A DNA stretch of 64,000 bases from positions 6,758,001 through 6,822,000 of the forward strand of contig NZ_CP108938.1 of the NCBI RefSeq assembly GCF_036347135.1. The letters run 5' to 3'. The notes under the pieces are model-generated. The model had not been told where the DNA came from. It was given only the letters and a program-made list of their open reading frames with translations, and made no database searches. The DNA comes from Streptomyces sp. NBC_00775. GTDB taxonomy: Bacteria; Actinomycetota; Actinomycetes; Streptomycetales; Streptomycetaceae. The position numbers and the translations under genes were made by a program. This document shows positions 40,429 through 48,921 of this stretch, piece after piece; within the stretch, counting starts at the first letter, position 1, and each line of letters starts with the position of its first letter.

Positions 40429-40490
40429 TAAAAGATTGCGCAGTTCCCCGCGCCCCTTTTTAGGGGCGCGGGGAACTGCGCAATCTTTTA
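40429..40490. repeat. 62-bp perfect palindrome, 29-bp stem with TTTT loop (copy D)
   Basis: The left arm (40429-40457) starts TAAAAGATTGCGCAG and the right arm (40462-40490) is its exact reverse complement, with loop TTTT at 40458-40461. It contains both orientations of the 20-mer shared with 7104-7207, 13021-13040 and 33705-33775. A GGGGGCGGAGCCCCC hairpin follows. It lies between convergent MerR and 40570-40953 genes, so it is a bidirectional terminator or a REP-type element. Confidence 0.9.
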
Positions 40491-40569
40491 GGGGTCTGGG
40501 GGCGGAGCCCCCAGGGATGGGACGGGTAGGGGCGGCGGGGGCGAAAACCCCTGCGCTCGCCTCCGTGGC

Positions 40570-40953
40570 TCAGGCGTGGTCGCTCACCCCATGGCCATGT
40601 CCATGCCCGTTCCCCTCCACCCCCCGAAGCAGATCCCGCCCGAACTCGACCATCTTCTTCGCGTAATCCTCGGTCCATTCGGCCCGCTCGGCGATGGCCG
40701 CCGCAGTGAGCCGGTCAAACCGCCGAGGATCAGCCAGCTGCGCCGCAGCGATCGCCTGAAACTCGACAGCCCGATCCGCCGCGGCCCGAAACGCAAGCGT
40801 CAGCTCCGTCGCCCGATCCAGCAACGCACGCGGATCATCGATCGACTCCAGATCGAAGAAATGCTCCGGATCCCCGGCGGCCTCCGCGGGCTCGAAGAGC
40901 AGGGGCGCGGGGCGTCGCCGCGGTTCGTTCCGACGCGGCGTGGGCTCCGCCAT
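40570..40953 (-). CDS. conserved small protein with His-rich tail
   Basis: 127 residues, ATG 40953 behind GGAGGAG. Basic N-terminus, then an all-helical body (LDRATELTLAFRAAADRAVE, AAIAERAEWTEDYAKKMVEF) and a C-terminal NGHGHGHGVSDHA that could bind nickel, zinc or cobalt. I do not recognise a family, but codon use and the ribosome site support a real gene. It is separated by 151 bases from the end of the helicase operon upstream on the same strand. Confidence 0.65.
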   Translation of the reverse strand: MAEPTPRRNEPRRRPAPLLFEPAEAAGDPEHFFDLESIDDPRALLDRATELTLAFRAAADRAVEFQAIAAAQLADPRRFDRLTAAAIAERAEWTEDYAKKMVEFGRDLLRGVEGNGHGHGHGVSDHA

Positions 40954-41104
40954 GTCTTCTCCTCCTCGTACGGTTCAGGGGCCCGCCTCGGAAGGGGGCC
41001 ACCGTCTATTGTCCCCCGCCCACGCAAGTGGGCCAGAGATCCCAGGCAGATCCGCAGAGCTGCGCGCAGAGCCGTAGGCCCCTCCAAAGACCGCTCCCCA
41101 CGAT

Positions 41105-42439
41105 CTACGGCCGCCAAGCCACCCGATGCTCCCCCAGATGCGACAACACCGCGTGATTGGCCTCCCAACCGTCGGGGAACTTCACGGTGACCCCCAGCTG
41201 CACCGGCTCCGTCGACGGGTGGTCGTCCAGCAGCTCCGTCACCCCCGCCCGGCACACCACGATGCACGCGTGCCGATGCCGGGACGCGAGCACGCACAAG
41301 CGGCCCGTCTCCAAGTGGAACGCCGTCGCGTCGGGCCGCCCCGACAGCGGATGCAGCACCACCGTCACATCGAACTCCCGCCCCTGAAGCCGGTTCGCCG
41401 TGTCGACGGTGACGTCCAGAACGCCGAGCTCCGCCAGCGCGGCCCGTACGGCGGCGGCCTGGTCCCGGTGCGCCGTGCCGACGGCGATCCGGTCGGCCGT
41501 CAGCGGCACCGGATCGTCCGCCCGCTCCGACGTGGCCGCGCCACCCCGGTCCAGCAGTCGGCGTACGACCTGCGCCACGGCCCGTACCGCCTCGGGATCC
41601 GTACGAGGCGTGTGCCGGGCCGGCAGCTCCAGCAGCCCCCAACCCGCCTCCGCCGCCTCGTCGATGACCCGGTCGGGACCCGAACCGTCCGAGACGACCG
41701 CGAAGTTGAGGCGCCGGTCAGCGTGCGCCGTGCCACTGCGGAACGGCGTATACGGGTAGAACGCGTCCGAGACCAGCGGTGCCGCCGACGCGGGCAGCCG
41801 CCAGGACACCGGAAGGCGGTGCTGCGGCAGCTCAGGATTGTGGGCGAGCAGTGTCGTCACCGCGGACGCTGACGGGTCGTAGGACAGCCCCGCCCACTGC
41901 TCGGAGCCCACGGTCGCGAAGGGGTCCAACTGCCCCGGGTCGCCCACGAACAGCGCGCGCTCGAAGAGCCCGGCCACGGCGAGCAGCGCGTCCGACCGCA
42001 TCTGGTACGCCTCGTCGACGATCGCGTGCCGCCACGGCTCGACGCCCTTGACGTGAGCCCACTTGGCGGCGGTCGAGATGACGACGTCGAGGCCTGCCAG
42101 GTCGGCCGCCTTCGTCGACTTGCGGACGTTTGGAAGGCCGTCCAGCGCCTTGTCGTAGGGGTCGCTGTCGCTGCTGTGCAGCCGTCCGACGGGCAGCTCG
42201 GGGTCCTTTTCGGCGAGCCGCACCACCAGGTCGTCGACCTGAGCGTTGGTCTGCGCGATGACCATCAACGGGCGCCCGGCGGCGGCCAGTTCGAGGGCCG
42301 CGCGTACGACCAGAGTCGACTTTCCGGCACCGGGCGGGGAGTCGACGACGACTCCGCGATGCGTGCCGTGGAGGGTGTCGTGCAGGATCGCGTCGGTGGC
42401 GCGGGTCGCGGCGGCACCCGGGTCGAAGACGGTGGTCAT
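41105..42439 (-). CDS. Upf1-like superfamily 1 helicase/ATPase
   Basis: 444 residues from ATG 42439, overlapping the previous stop (ATGA). Motif I is DSPPGAGKST with Lys40. Motif Ia-like is VIAQTNAQVDDLV. Motif II is AIVDEAYQM (Asp142, Glu143) and motif III is VGDPGQLDPF. The C-terminal RecA domain has VGTAHRDQAAAVR, VDTANRLQGREFDV and VLASRHRHACIV (motif VI). This is the SF1B/Upf1-like (DNA2-type) arrangement, lacking the long accessory domains of RecB. It is the last gene of a three-gene operon with a Cas4-like nuclease and a 542-residue protein, and together they could process DNA or RNA ends. Start and coupling are clear. Confidence 0.85.
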   Translation of the reverse strand: MTTVFDPGAAATRATDAILHDTLHGTHRGVVVDSPPGAGKSTLVVRAALELAAAGRPLMVIAQTNAQVDDLVVRLAEKDPELPVGRLHSSDSDPYDKALDGLPNVRKSTKAADLAGLDVVISTAAKWAHVKGVEPWRHAIVDEAYQMRSDALLAVAGLFERALFVGDPGQLDPFATVGSEQWAGLSYDPSASAVTTLLAHNPELPQHRLPVSWRLPASAAPLVSDAFYPYTPFRSGTAHADRRLNFAVVSDGSGPDRVIDEAAEAGWGLLELPARHTPRTDPEAVRAVAQVVRRLLDRGGAATSERADDPVPLTADRIAVGTAHRDQAAAVRAALAELGVLDVTVDTANRLQGREFDVTVVLHPLSGRPDATAFHLETGRLCVLASRHRHACIVVCRAGVTELLDDHPSTEPVQLGVTVKFPDGWEANHAVLSHLGEHRVAWRP

Positions 42440-44064
42440 AGGACGTCCTCCTCCGTCACCGGGTCCGGCAGGGGTACGGCGTCGGGTTCGCCCGGCGGCC
42501 CTCCGTGCGTCCACGGTGTCTCCTCCGGGTCGGGCAGTTTCGCCCCGCCCCGCTGCTCGTGCTCGAAGAGCGTGAAGCAGACGAGGTCGCCCTTCTCCGG
42601 CACGGAACCGCTCTCGGGCTCCTTGCCGCGCCCCATCTTGTCGACGATCCGCAGCACGACAGCGGCGCTCCCGTCAGCGGCGCCCCCGCCCCCGTCCTCG
42701 TAGGCCCCCTCGTACCCCACGAACTCCGCGGCCTGCGGCTTTCCTCCCAACGACCGGTACACCTTGGCCCGTTCCCCCAGATGCGGGCGGTCCTCCGTGC
42801 GGACGGTCACCAGGGGGCGCGGGCTGGGGCGCTTGCCTTCGCTGTACGCCATCACGACATCCGTGACCTCGCCCGCGAACGCCTCCCCGGCGAGCCGTCG
42901 CCCGGCCATGACGAGCGGGTCGTCCAGGGCCTCCTGGGCTTCCAGGCGGGCCTGTTCGCGCTCGCGCGTGGCGAGCTTGTTGGCCGCGGTGACCGCGTCG
43001 TCGCGGCGCGGCTGCGGGGGCTCGCCCGCGGTGATCCGGTCGCGGTGGCCGGTGAACGACCAGCGGTCGCGGGTCCAGCGGTCGGTGGCGTGCGCGCCCT
43101 CGGGGAGCGTGCGCAGCAGGTCGAGTCCGCGCCACACCGCGTCCCAGGTGGGCCGGGTGACGCTCGCGACGAGGGCGTGGATCTCCCGCTCGGCGGCGGT
43201 GAGCGCGCCGAGCCGGTCGTCCGCCTCGATGCCGTCCTCGGCGGCGGCGAGCGCCGTACGCGCGCGGTCGTAGCGCTCGATGGCGGGGGCCAGCAGCGTG
43301 TTGTCGAAGGCGGGGTCGGTGGCGGGTCCGGCCGGCGGGCAGACGAGCTGGCCGCGGGAGTCCCGACGCAGCTCGGCGTGGAGCGCGGCCGCCGCACCCG
43401 ACTCGCCGTCCGGTGGGTCGATCCAGGCGAGCAGCGCGCCGAGGTGCTGGTCCTCCAGGCTGCTCTGTCCGGTGGCCCAGTGCCGGGACAGTACGTCGGT
43501 GAGGGCGAGGAGGAGGGCGGAGCCGGGCACCCGGGACCGCTCTCCGTAGTGCGTCAGCCAGCGCCCGAGCAGCGGCACGCGGGGCGGCGCCGGATGGGGC
43601 GCCTCGGGATCTTGCTCGGCGGTGCGCCTGAAACGCATGGAGCGCCCGAGCAGCCGTACGAACTCGATGCCCGACCGGCTCGGCACGATCAACTGGGGCG
43701 CGTCCGCGCACAGTTCGACCTCGACCTTGACCCGCTTGCCGGTCTCCGGATCGGTCTCGTTGCGCTCGGCCGCCTCGACCACGTCCGCGAACGAGTCGAT
43801 GTACGGCAGGACGACATCCGCCAGCTCGGTGAGGAACGCGAACCGCAGATCCCGGTCCCGGGGCTGCGGCACGACGAGCAGCCGGGGCGCGTCCCGGTCC
43901 GTGCCGACGAGTGCCCCGAGGGGGGCTCCCGCCTCACCGGCGGTGATCAGCGGCACGAACACCAGTGGCCGCTCGGTGAGATGCCGGTGCCGCACGGTGG
44001 CGGCGGCCTGAGCCCGTCCGCTCTCGACGGCTTCCAGACGGGCGAGGGTGGCGATCAGCGACAT
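42436..44064 (-). CDS. 542-residue protein of unknown function in nuclease-helicase operon
   Basis: 542 residues from ATG 44064, overlapping the nuclease gene by ten bases and the helicase gene by four. The N-terminal 120 residues are mixed alpha/beta (PLVFVPLITAGEAGAPLGAL). The middle (about 150-400) is helical, with many Arg/Trp motifs (WDAVWRGLDLLR, RWTRDRWSFTGHRDRI). The C-terminal ~110 residues are beta-rich (VLRIVDKMGRGKEP, KGDLVCFTLFEHEQ) and could be the beta-barrel part of an SF1B helicase encoded separately. No motif for nuclease or ATPase seen. Probably an essential subunit of the three-gene machine (inference). Confidence 0.75.
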   Translation of the reverse strand: MSLIATLARLEAVESGRAQAAATVRHRHLTERPLVFVPLITAGEAGAPLGALVGTDRDAPRLLVVPQPRDRDLRFAFLTELADVVLPYIDSFADVVEAAERNETDPETGKRVKVEVELCADAPQLIVPSRSGIEFVRLLGRSMRFRRTAEQDPEAPHPAPPRVPLLGRWLTHYGERSRVPGSALLLALTDVLSRHWATGQSSLEDQHLGALLAWIDPPDGESGAAAALHAELRRDSRGQLVCPPAGPATDPAFDNTLLAPAIERYDRARTALAAAEDGIEADDRLGALTAAEREIHALVASVTRPTWDAVWRGLDLLRTLPEGAHATDRWTRDRWSFTGHRDRITAGEPPQPRRDDAVTAANKLATREREQARLEAQEALDDPLVMAGRRLAGEAFAGEVTDVVMAYSEGKRPSPRPLVTVRTEDRPHLGERAKVYRSLGGKPQAAEFVGYEGAYEDGGGGAADGSAAVVLRIVDKMGRGKEPESGSVPEKGDLVCFTLFEHEQRGGAKLPDPEETPWTHGGPPGEPDAVPLPDPVTEEDVL

Positions 44065-45281
44065 ACGGCCGCCCCCTCCCGGTCGAGGGGGAGCGCCAAC
44101 GCCTCGGCCTTCGCGGCCTGGGTTCCCAACGCCTCGGCCCGCAGGTGCGCCGCTCTCCGCAGCGCCGCGACCGCGGGGTCGTCCGGATCTCCCGTCTCAC
44201 CGTGGGCCGCCGCCAGGACGTCGCCCACCGTCGTCAGCCCGCCCAGTTCCGCGCGCAGTGAGCGGCCCAGGGACGTCACCGCGCCCTGCGCGCGCGAGTG
44301 GTCGCGGCAGTGGAAGGCCAGTTCGCAGGCGGACAGGCACTCGGGGGCGTAGGTCGCGGGGACGGATTCGACGGCCGTGGTCAGATCGGCGGCGGGGAGG
44401 TCGGTGGAGAAGCAGGTGCCCTCGGGGAGGGTGGCCGCGATGTCCTCGACGCGGGTGAGACGGGCGAGCTGGCGGCGGGTGACCGCGCGCTGCTTGCGGA
44501 CGTCGACGGCGGACGCGGTCGGAAGGTTGGAGAAGTCCTTGGGGCAGACCAGGAGGACCCGGTGGCGGACCTCGGGGACGGGGTCCAGATGGGCGGCGAC
44601 CTGCTCCAGCGCCAGGACGTACACCGCGGACTGGCGCGCGGCCGCGCCCACCTTCGCCGGGTCCGCCGAACCGTCGAGCATCGGGAAGGACTTGATCTCG
44701 ACGACCGTCCAGCCGCCGTCGGGGTGCACGACCACGGCGTCCGGCTCCAGGAAGGCGGGGGAACCCGCGACGTCGAGAGCCAGCATCGGGTGGTCGAGCA
44801 GGGTCCAGGTGGCGGCCGCGGTGGCCTCGCGCAGGGCGAGGGCCGTACGCGCCGCGCGTCCCTCGGGGCCGACGGCGCTCAGGTCGGGGACGACACCCGC
44901 GGCGGGCGGTTCGGCGCCGGGGTCCAGCTTTTCGTGCACGAGCCGCAGCAGCTCCGCGCCGCCGTCCGCCTTGACCCGCGCCTCGAACGCGTTGCCCCGC
45001 ATGAAGGCGAACTGCGACATACCGAAGCCGGACGGCGAACCGAGCGCACCGGCCAGCTTCGCCTTGTCGACCCCCGCGCCGTCGAGGAGGGCGCGGCGGT
45101 CGCAGCCGGGGTTGGCGGCGAGCGCCGCGAGGGCGCGCGCGTCGAGGGCCTTGGGCGGTACAGCCGGACCGCGCAGGTCAGCGAGCCGCTGCCGGAGCGC
45201 CGTCCCCCGCGTCCGAGGGAGAGGCACCCGGCTCGGCTCCCGGCCCGGTTCGGGACTCGCGCTGTCGGGGAATTCGCTCAC
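44055..45281 (-). CDS. Cas4/AddB-like PD-(D/E)xK nuclease with Fe-S cysteine pattern
   Basis: 408 residues from GTG 45281; GTG 45227 is possible and would remove half of the overlap with the PAP2 gene. Nuclease core: Asp181 (FLEPDAVVV), Glu195-x-Lys197 (WTVVEIKSF) and the QxxxY motif Gln217-Tyr221 (RQSAVY), as in RecB, AddB and Cas4. Cysteines at 60, 290, 315, 319 and 325 give an N-terminal Cys plus a C-x3-C-x5-C cluster, the pattern of Fe-S-clasped nucleases. First gene of a three-gene coupled operon ending with an SF1 helicase. It should cut single-stranded DNA ends. Not fused to a helicase, unlike AdnAB. Confidence 0.78.
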   Translation of the reverse strand: MSEFPDSASPEPGREPSRVPLPRTRGTALRQRLADLRGPAVPPKALDARALAALAANPGCDRRALLDGAGVDKAKLAGALGSPSGFGMSQFAFMRGNAFEARVKADGGAELLRLVHEKLDPGAEPPAAGVVPDLSAVGPEGRAARTALALREATAAATWTLLDHPMLALDVAGSPAFLEPDAVVVHPDGGWTVVEIKSFPMLDGSADPAKVGAAARQSAVYVLALEQVAAHLDPVPEVRHRVLLVCPKDFSNLPTASAVDVRKQRAVTRRQLARLTRVEDIAATLPEGTCFSTDLPAADLTTAVESVPATYAPECLSACELAFHCRDHSRAQGAVTSLGRSLRAELGGLTTVGDVLAAAHGETGDPDDPAVAALRRAAHLRAEALGTQAAKAEALALPLDREGAAVCR

Positions 45282-46179
45282 CCGTGGAAGTCTGGCACCC
45301 CGCACTGACAATTGAGGAACCCGCGCCCCGCGAGGCACCCACGACCCGCGGGAAACGGGCGCCCAGCCGTGTCTTCAGCCGGTCCGCCAGCCGCATCACC
45401 AACGGCGTCAGCAGCAGCCCGATCCCCATCACCGACGCACCCGCGACGGCGTCGAGGAAGTAGTGGTTCGCCGTGCCCATCACGACGATCGTGGTGAGCA
45501 GCGGATACGCGACACCCGCGACCTTGGCGGCAGGCGTGCGGCCGTACCGCCACAGCATCACTCCGCACCACAGCGCCCAGCCCACATGCAGGCTCGGCAT
45601 CGCCGCGTACTGGTTGGTCATTCCGCCCATACCCCGCGGCGCGCTCGCCTCGCCGCCCCACCAGCCGTACGAGCTGTACTGGGCCATCGTGTCGACGAAG
45701 CCGTGGCCGGGGGAGAGCAGCCGGGGCGGGCAGGTCGGCAGCAGGGTGAAGCCGATCAGGCCGATGAACGTGGAGGTCATCAGCCAGGTGCGGGCCGCGC
45801 GGTAGCGCACGGTCCGGGAGCGGAAGAGCCAGATCAGGATCGCGGGCGTCACCAAGTAGTGCAGCGACGCGTACCAGAAGTCGGCGGGCACACCCAGCCA
45901 GGCCTCACGGGTGAACAGCCGGTTCAGCGGGTGTTCGGCGTTGAGGTGGAGCGCCTTCTCGACGCGCAGGATCTCCAGGCCGTGGTGGACGGCGCTCGAG
46001 GTGTCGCCCCGGGCGAGCAGCCGGCCCGCCGAGTACGACGCGTACACCATCACGATCAGCGGCAGCTCGGTCCACCAGCGGAGCCGGGCGTGCGGTGCCC
46101 CGGCGTTGCGCAGGTCGGTCCACCGGCGAAACCGGGCGCGTGGTGCCGCCTCGGTACGCAGTGCATCGGTCTGCGGCAT
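45178..46179 (-). CDS. PAP2-family membrane phosphatase (inositol phosphorylceramide synthase-like)
   Basis: 333 residues from ATG 46179, behind GGAGGG; ATG 46197 is in frame. Five to six helices. Phosphatase motifs are PSLHVGWALWCG (PSxH) and TANHYFLDAVAGA (H-x3-D), and the first lysine/arginine motif is weak, as in the AUR1-like subgroup. It acts on lipid phosphates or transfers phospho-headgroups at the outer membrane face. The last ~50 residues are a low-complexity tail that overlaps the nuclease gene by 104 bases, an unusual overlap length. Confidence 0.82.
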   Translation of the reverse strand: MPQTDALRTEAAPRARFRRWTDLRNAGAPHARLRWWTELPLIVMVYASYSAGRLLARGDTSSAVHHGLEILRVEKALHLNAEHPLNRLFTREAWLGVPADFWYASLHYLVTPAILIWLFRSRTVRYRAARTWLMTSTFIGLIGFTLLPTCPPRLLSPGHGFVDTMAQYSSYGWWGGEASAPRGMGGMTNQYAAMPSLHVGWALWCGVMLWRYGRTPAAKVAGVAYPLLTTIVVMGTANHYFLDAVAGASVMGIGLLLTPLVMRLADRLKTRLGARFPRVVGASRGAGSSIVSAGCQTSTGERIPRQRESRTGPGAEPGASPSDAGDGAPAAAR

Positions 46180-46445
46180 CCGATCGCCCTCCCCCATCTG
46201 CTTGCGGTGACCCGCCTGTCCGCCCCGTCAGTCTTCACAGTCTGCTGACGACGATCTGTGGCCACATCCGATTTTACGGTGTATGTGAACGCCTTAAAGA
46301 GGCGCCCCCGGTCCTCAAAGACGCGGAGATCGCCCGGCGGGTTGCCCGTCGCGCCGGTGAGCGATGATGGAGTGACCCACCCCTCACCCCTCGTCGGGTG
46401 ATTCACCCCTCACTCGTACCACTCGTCCCGGAAAGGCTCCTCTTC

Positions 46446-47042
46446 ATGGCACCGCGCATCCTGCTGGCCCGGCACGGACAGACGGAATGGTCGCTGTCCG
46501 GCAAGCACACCGGCAGGACCGACGTCCCGCTCCTGGAGGAGGGCCGGCGCGGCGCCAAGCTGCTGGGGGAGCGGCTGCACCGGGCACCCTTCGACGGCCT
46601 CTCCGGGCTCGAGGTGCGCACCAGTCCGCTGGCACGCGCGCGTGAGACGTGCGAACTCGCCGGCTTCGGCGAGCGCGCCACCACCTGGGACACGCTCATG
46701 GAGTGGGACTACGGCGCGTACGAGGGCATGACCCCGGCCGAGATCCAGGGGATCCGCCCGGGCTGGTTCATCTGGCGCGACGGCGTCCCCGAGGGCGAGA
46801 CCCTGGAGGAGGTCTCCGCGCGCGCGGACGAGGTCGTCGCCTGGGCCCGCGCCGAGGACCGCGATGTCCTCGTATTCGCCCACGGCCACATCCTGCGCTC
46901 CATAGGCGCCCGCTGGCTCGGCCTCCCCCTCGACTTCGCGGCCCGCATCCGGCTCAACCCGACCTCGCTGTCGGTGCTCGGGTGGGCCTACGGAGAGCCC
47001 GCGATCGAGACGTGGAACGACTGCGGACACCTGACCGCGTAA
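46446..47042 (+). CDS. histidine phosphatase family protein (phosphoglycerate-mutase-like)
   Basis: 198 residues from ATG 46446, behind GGAAAGG. Catalytic RHG motif in [11 protein letters not shown] (His8 from this start), Arg in the [12 protein letters not shown] segment and the second His in [10 protein letters not shown]. Substrate loop Glu in [10 protein letters not shown]. Broad-range phosphatase or phosphoglycerate mutase-like enzyme (acid phosphatase, GpgP or CobC branches). The short length fits a phosphatase rather than the glycolytic mutase. Single-gene unit. Confidence 0.85.
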   Translation: MAPRILLARHGQTEWSLSGKHTGRTDVPLLEEGRRGAKLLGERLHRAPFDGLSGLEVRTSPLARARETCELAGFGERATTWDTLMEWDYGAYEGMTPAEIQGIRPGWFIWRDGVPEGETLEEVSARADEVVAWARAEDRDVLVFAHGHILRSIGARWLGLPLDFAARIRLNPTSLSVLGWAYGEPAIETWNDCGHLTA

Positions 47043-47062
47043 ACCCCTGCCGACGGCCGCGC

Positions 47063-48622
47063 TCACGCCATGCGCGGCAGGCTCGCGTGGCGTTCCAGGA
47101 ACGTCGACACACCCGAGGCCCTGCGGTGCGGGAGCAGCACACGGGCCGTTCCCGCCAGCATGGTCTGGATGCGGGACGACTGGACCTCGCCCAGCAGGTC
47201 CAGGACGCGCAGACCGGCGAGGGCGGCCTCGTCGGGGCGGCCGCCGCGCGCGAGGTCGTCGGCGAGTTCGGCCATGTAGAGGGCGATGTTGCGGGTGAAG
47301 TGCGGGTCCTGGAGCTCGGCGGCGCGGCGCGCGTGGCGGGCCGCGCGGGGCCAGTCGCCGAGCGTCGACCAGCACTGCGCCTCCAGACCCTCCAGTTCGG
47401 CCTCTCCGTAGAAGGTCATCCACTCGGGATCCGTCTCCGAAGGACCTCTTTCGTAGAGTGCCTGCGCGCGCGCCAGTGCCTGTTCGCACCCCGCGCGGTC
47501 GGCGAGCCCCGCCCAGCCGCCCGCCTCGCGCAGCGCGAGCAGGGACAGCAGGCGCGGAGAGCCGAGGGGGCGCGCGGCGCGCTGTGCCGCCTGCGCCGCG
47601 CGCACGGCCTCACGCGGGCGCCCCGCGTCGCGCGCGAGAAACGCGGTGTTGCAGAAGGCGTGCGCCTCCAGGCCCGGGTCGCCCGACATACGGGCGGTGG
47701 CGAGCGCCTCCGCGTAGTGCGAACGCGCGTCGTCGAAGCGCCCGGAGTCGTGTGCCAGCCAGCCCACGGAGATGGCCAGTTCGCCCGCGCCCGAGTACAG
47801 CCGGTCGGTGGTCGACTGCCGGGTGGTGCCCGCGTCGAGCAGCGCGTACGCCGTGCGCAGCGGGGCCGCCGCGCGCCGGTAGAGGCCGTCGGCCCCGTGC
47901 CGGTCGTCGAGCAGCCGGATATTGCGTACGGCCTCTTCGAGGGCGCCCGCCTCGGACGTACCCGCCCGGTGGACGCGCCGTTCCGCGGTCGCGGAACGGC
48001 CGCCGAAGGCGACCGCGAAGGGGCCCAGTGAGGCCGCCGCCACGGTGGCGGTGCCTCCGGTCATGAATGCGCGACGTTGCACGTCGCTCTCCTCGTGGTT
48101 CTGATCGTGGTCCTCGTACGGGTCGTACGTGTCATGCGTGCCGTGTGGGTCGTACGGGATCTGGCTGTGGTGCGGGTCGTGCGGGTCGTGCGGGATCCGT
48201 GTGTGATCCGGGATCTGCGGGTGGTGCGGATCCGGCGTTTCATACGTCTCGTGCGCCCCCCGCGTCTCATGCGAGGCGTGCGAAAGGCTCGTGGAGTGCA
48301 CAGGGGGCGCCTCGTCCGTGTCGCGCGCCCCACGCCCGCGTACCGATGAGCGGGGCGCGAAGCCCAGGTCGGTGAGCGTGCGGCCGGGGAACATGTGCAG
48401 GAACACCCGCTCGTACGCGTAGTTGGGACAGCGGATCTCGCCCGCCTCGACGCGCCCGATGTAGCGCGCGTCGCAGCTGACCCGCTCGCCGATCTCGCGC
48501 GCGGCCCGCCGCACCGCCGCGGCGAACTCGCCGGGCGAGCGCTGTGCGCGCAGCCGCCGGAAGGCGAGGTTCGGCCGCGGTGGCCGGGGGGACTGGGACG
48601 AGGTCACCATTGACGACGCCAT
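47063..48622 (-). CDS. NsdA-like XRE/TPR developmental regulator
   Basis: 519 residues from ATG 48622 (ATG 48610 is in frame). An N-terminal helix-turn-helix (about 20-75: FAAAVRRAAREIGERVSCDA, YIGRVEAGEIRCPNYAYE) is followed by a low-complexity His/Asp/Pro-rich linker (about 100-185), a Tat-like or hydrophobic segment with RRAFMTGGTATVAAASLG, and C-terminal tetratricopeptide-like helices (SHYAEALATARMSGD, FCNTAFLARDAGRPREA). The layout is that of NsdA/NsdB-type negative regulators of development and antibiotic production in Streptomyces. This is a paralogue and its target is unknown. Confidence 0.75.
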   Translation of the reverse strand: MASSMVTSSQSPRPPRPNLAFRRLRAQRSPGEFAAAVRRAAREIGERVSCDARYIGRVEAGEIRCPNYAYERVFLHMFPGRTLTDLGFAPRSSVRGRGARDTDEAPPVHSTSLSHASHETRGAHETYETPDPHHPQIPDHTRIPHDPHDPHHSQIPYDPHGTHDTYDPYEDHDQNHEESDVQRRAFMTGGTATVAAASLGPFAVAFGGRSATAERRVHRAGTSEAGALEEAVRNIRLLDDRHGADGLYRRAAAPLRTAYALLDAGTTRQSTTDRLYSGAGELAISVGWLAHDSGRFDDARSHYAEALATARMSGDPGLEAHAFCNTAFLARDAGRPREAVRAAQAAQRAARPLGSPRLLSLLALREAGGWAGLADRAGCEQALARAQALYERGPSETDPEWMTFYGEAELEGLEAQCWSTLGDWPRAARHARRAAELQDPHFTRNIALYMAELADDLARGGRPDEAALAGLRVLDLLGEVQSSRIQTMLAGTARVLLPHRRASGVSTFLERHASLPRMA

Positions 48623-48921
48623 GGCCGGGCCCTCTCTTGCGAACCGTCGAACCATGCCGGATGCAAGGCGAGTTACCCCGGGTTGTGCCCAGTAGGTGCC
48701 TTGCTTCCAGCGCGGCAAGAACGTACCTGCTGTCACAGCGCCGCCACGCTGGGTTTGGCTACAAACCGGATATCTCATCCACGATCCGCCATGAACTGCC
48801 ATCCTTTGCGGCGGTGTTCCGCCGTAGCCGTTGACGTCCTGGCGCGTTGAACCCTGCGGACCGGGAGCCGCCCGAACTCCCGACCCACTCGTCATGAGGA
48901 GGGGTTCCGTTGGAGGCCGGG
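48623..48921. other. gene-free divergent promoter region
   Basis: 299 bases between the NsdA-like gene and the small gene at 48922. It contains a GGCGG-TGTT-CCGCC hairpin near 48809-48822 and a conserved-looking ATGAACTGCCATCC segment near 48790. No coding sequence supported. Confidence 0.5.

Noticed and set aside
40429..40512. Insertion sequence end or transposon
   Set aside because: No transposase, no target duplication, and the same sequence recurs only in short intergenic form.
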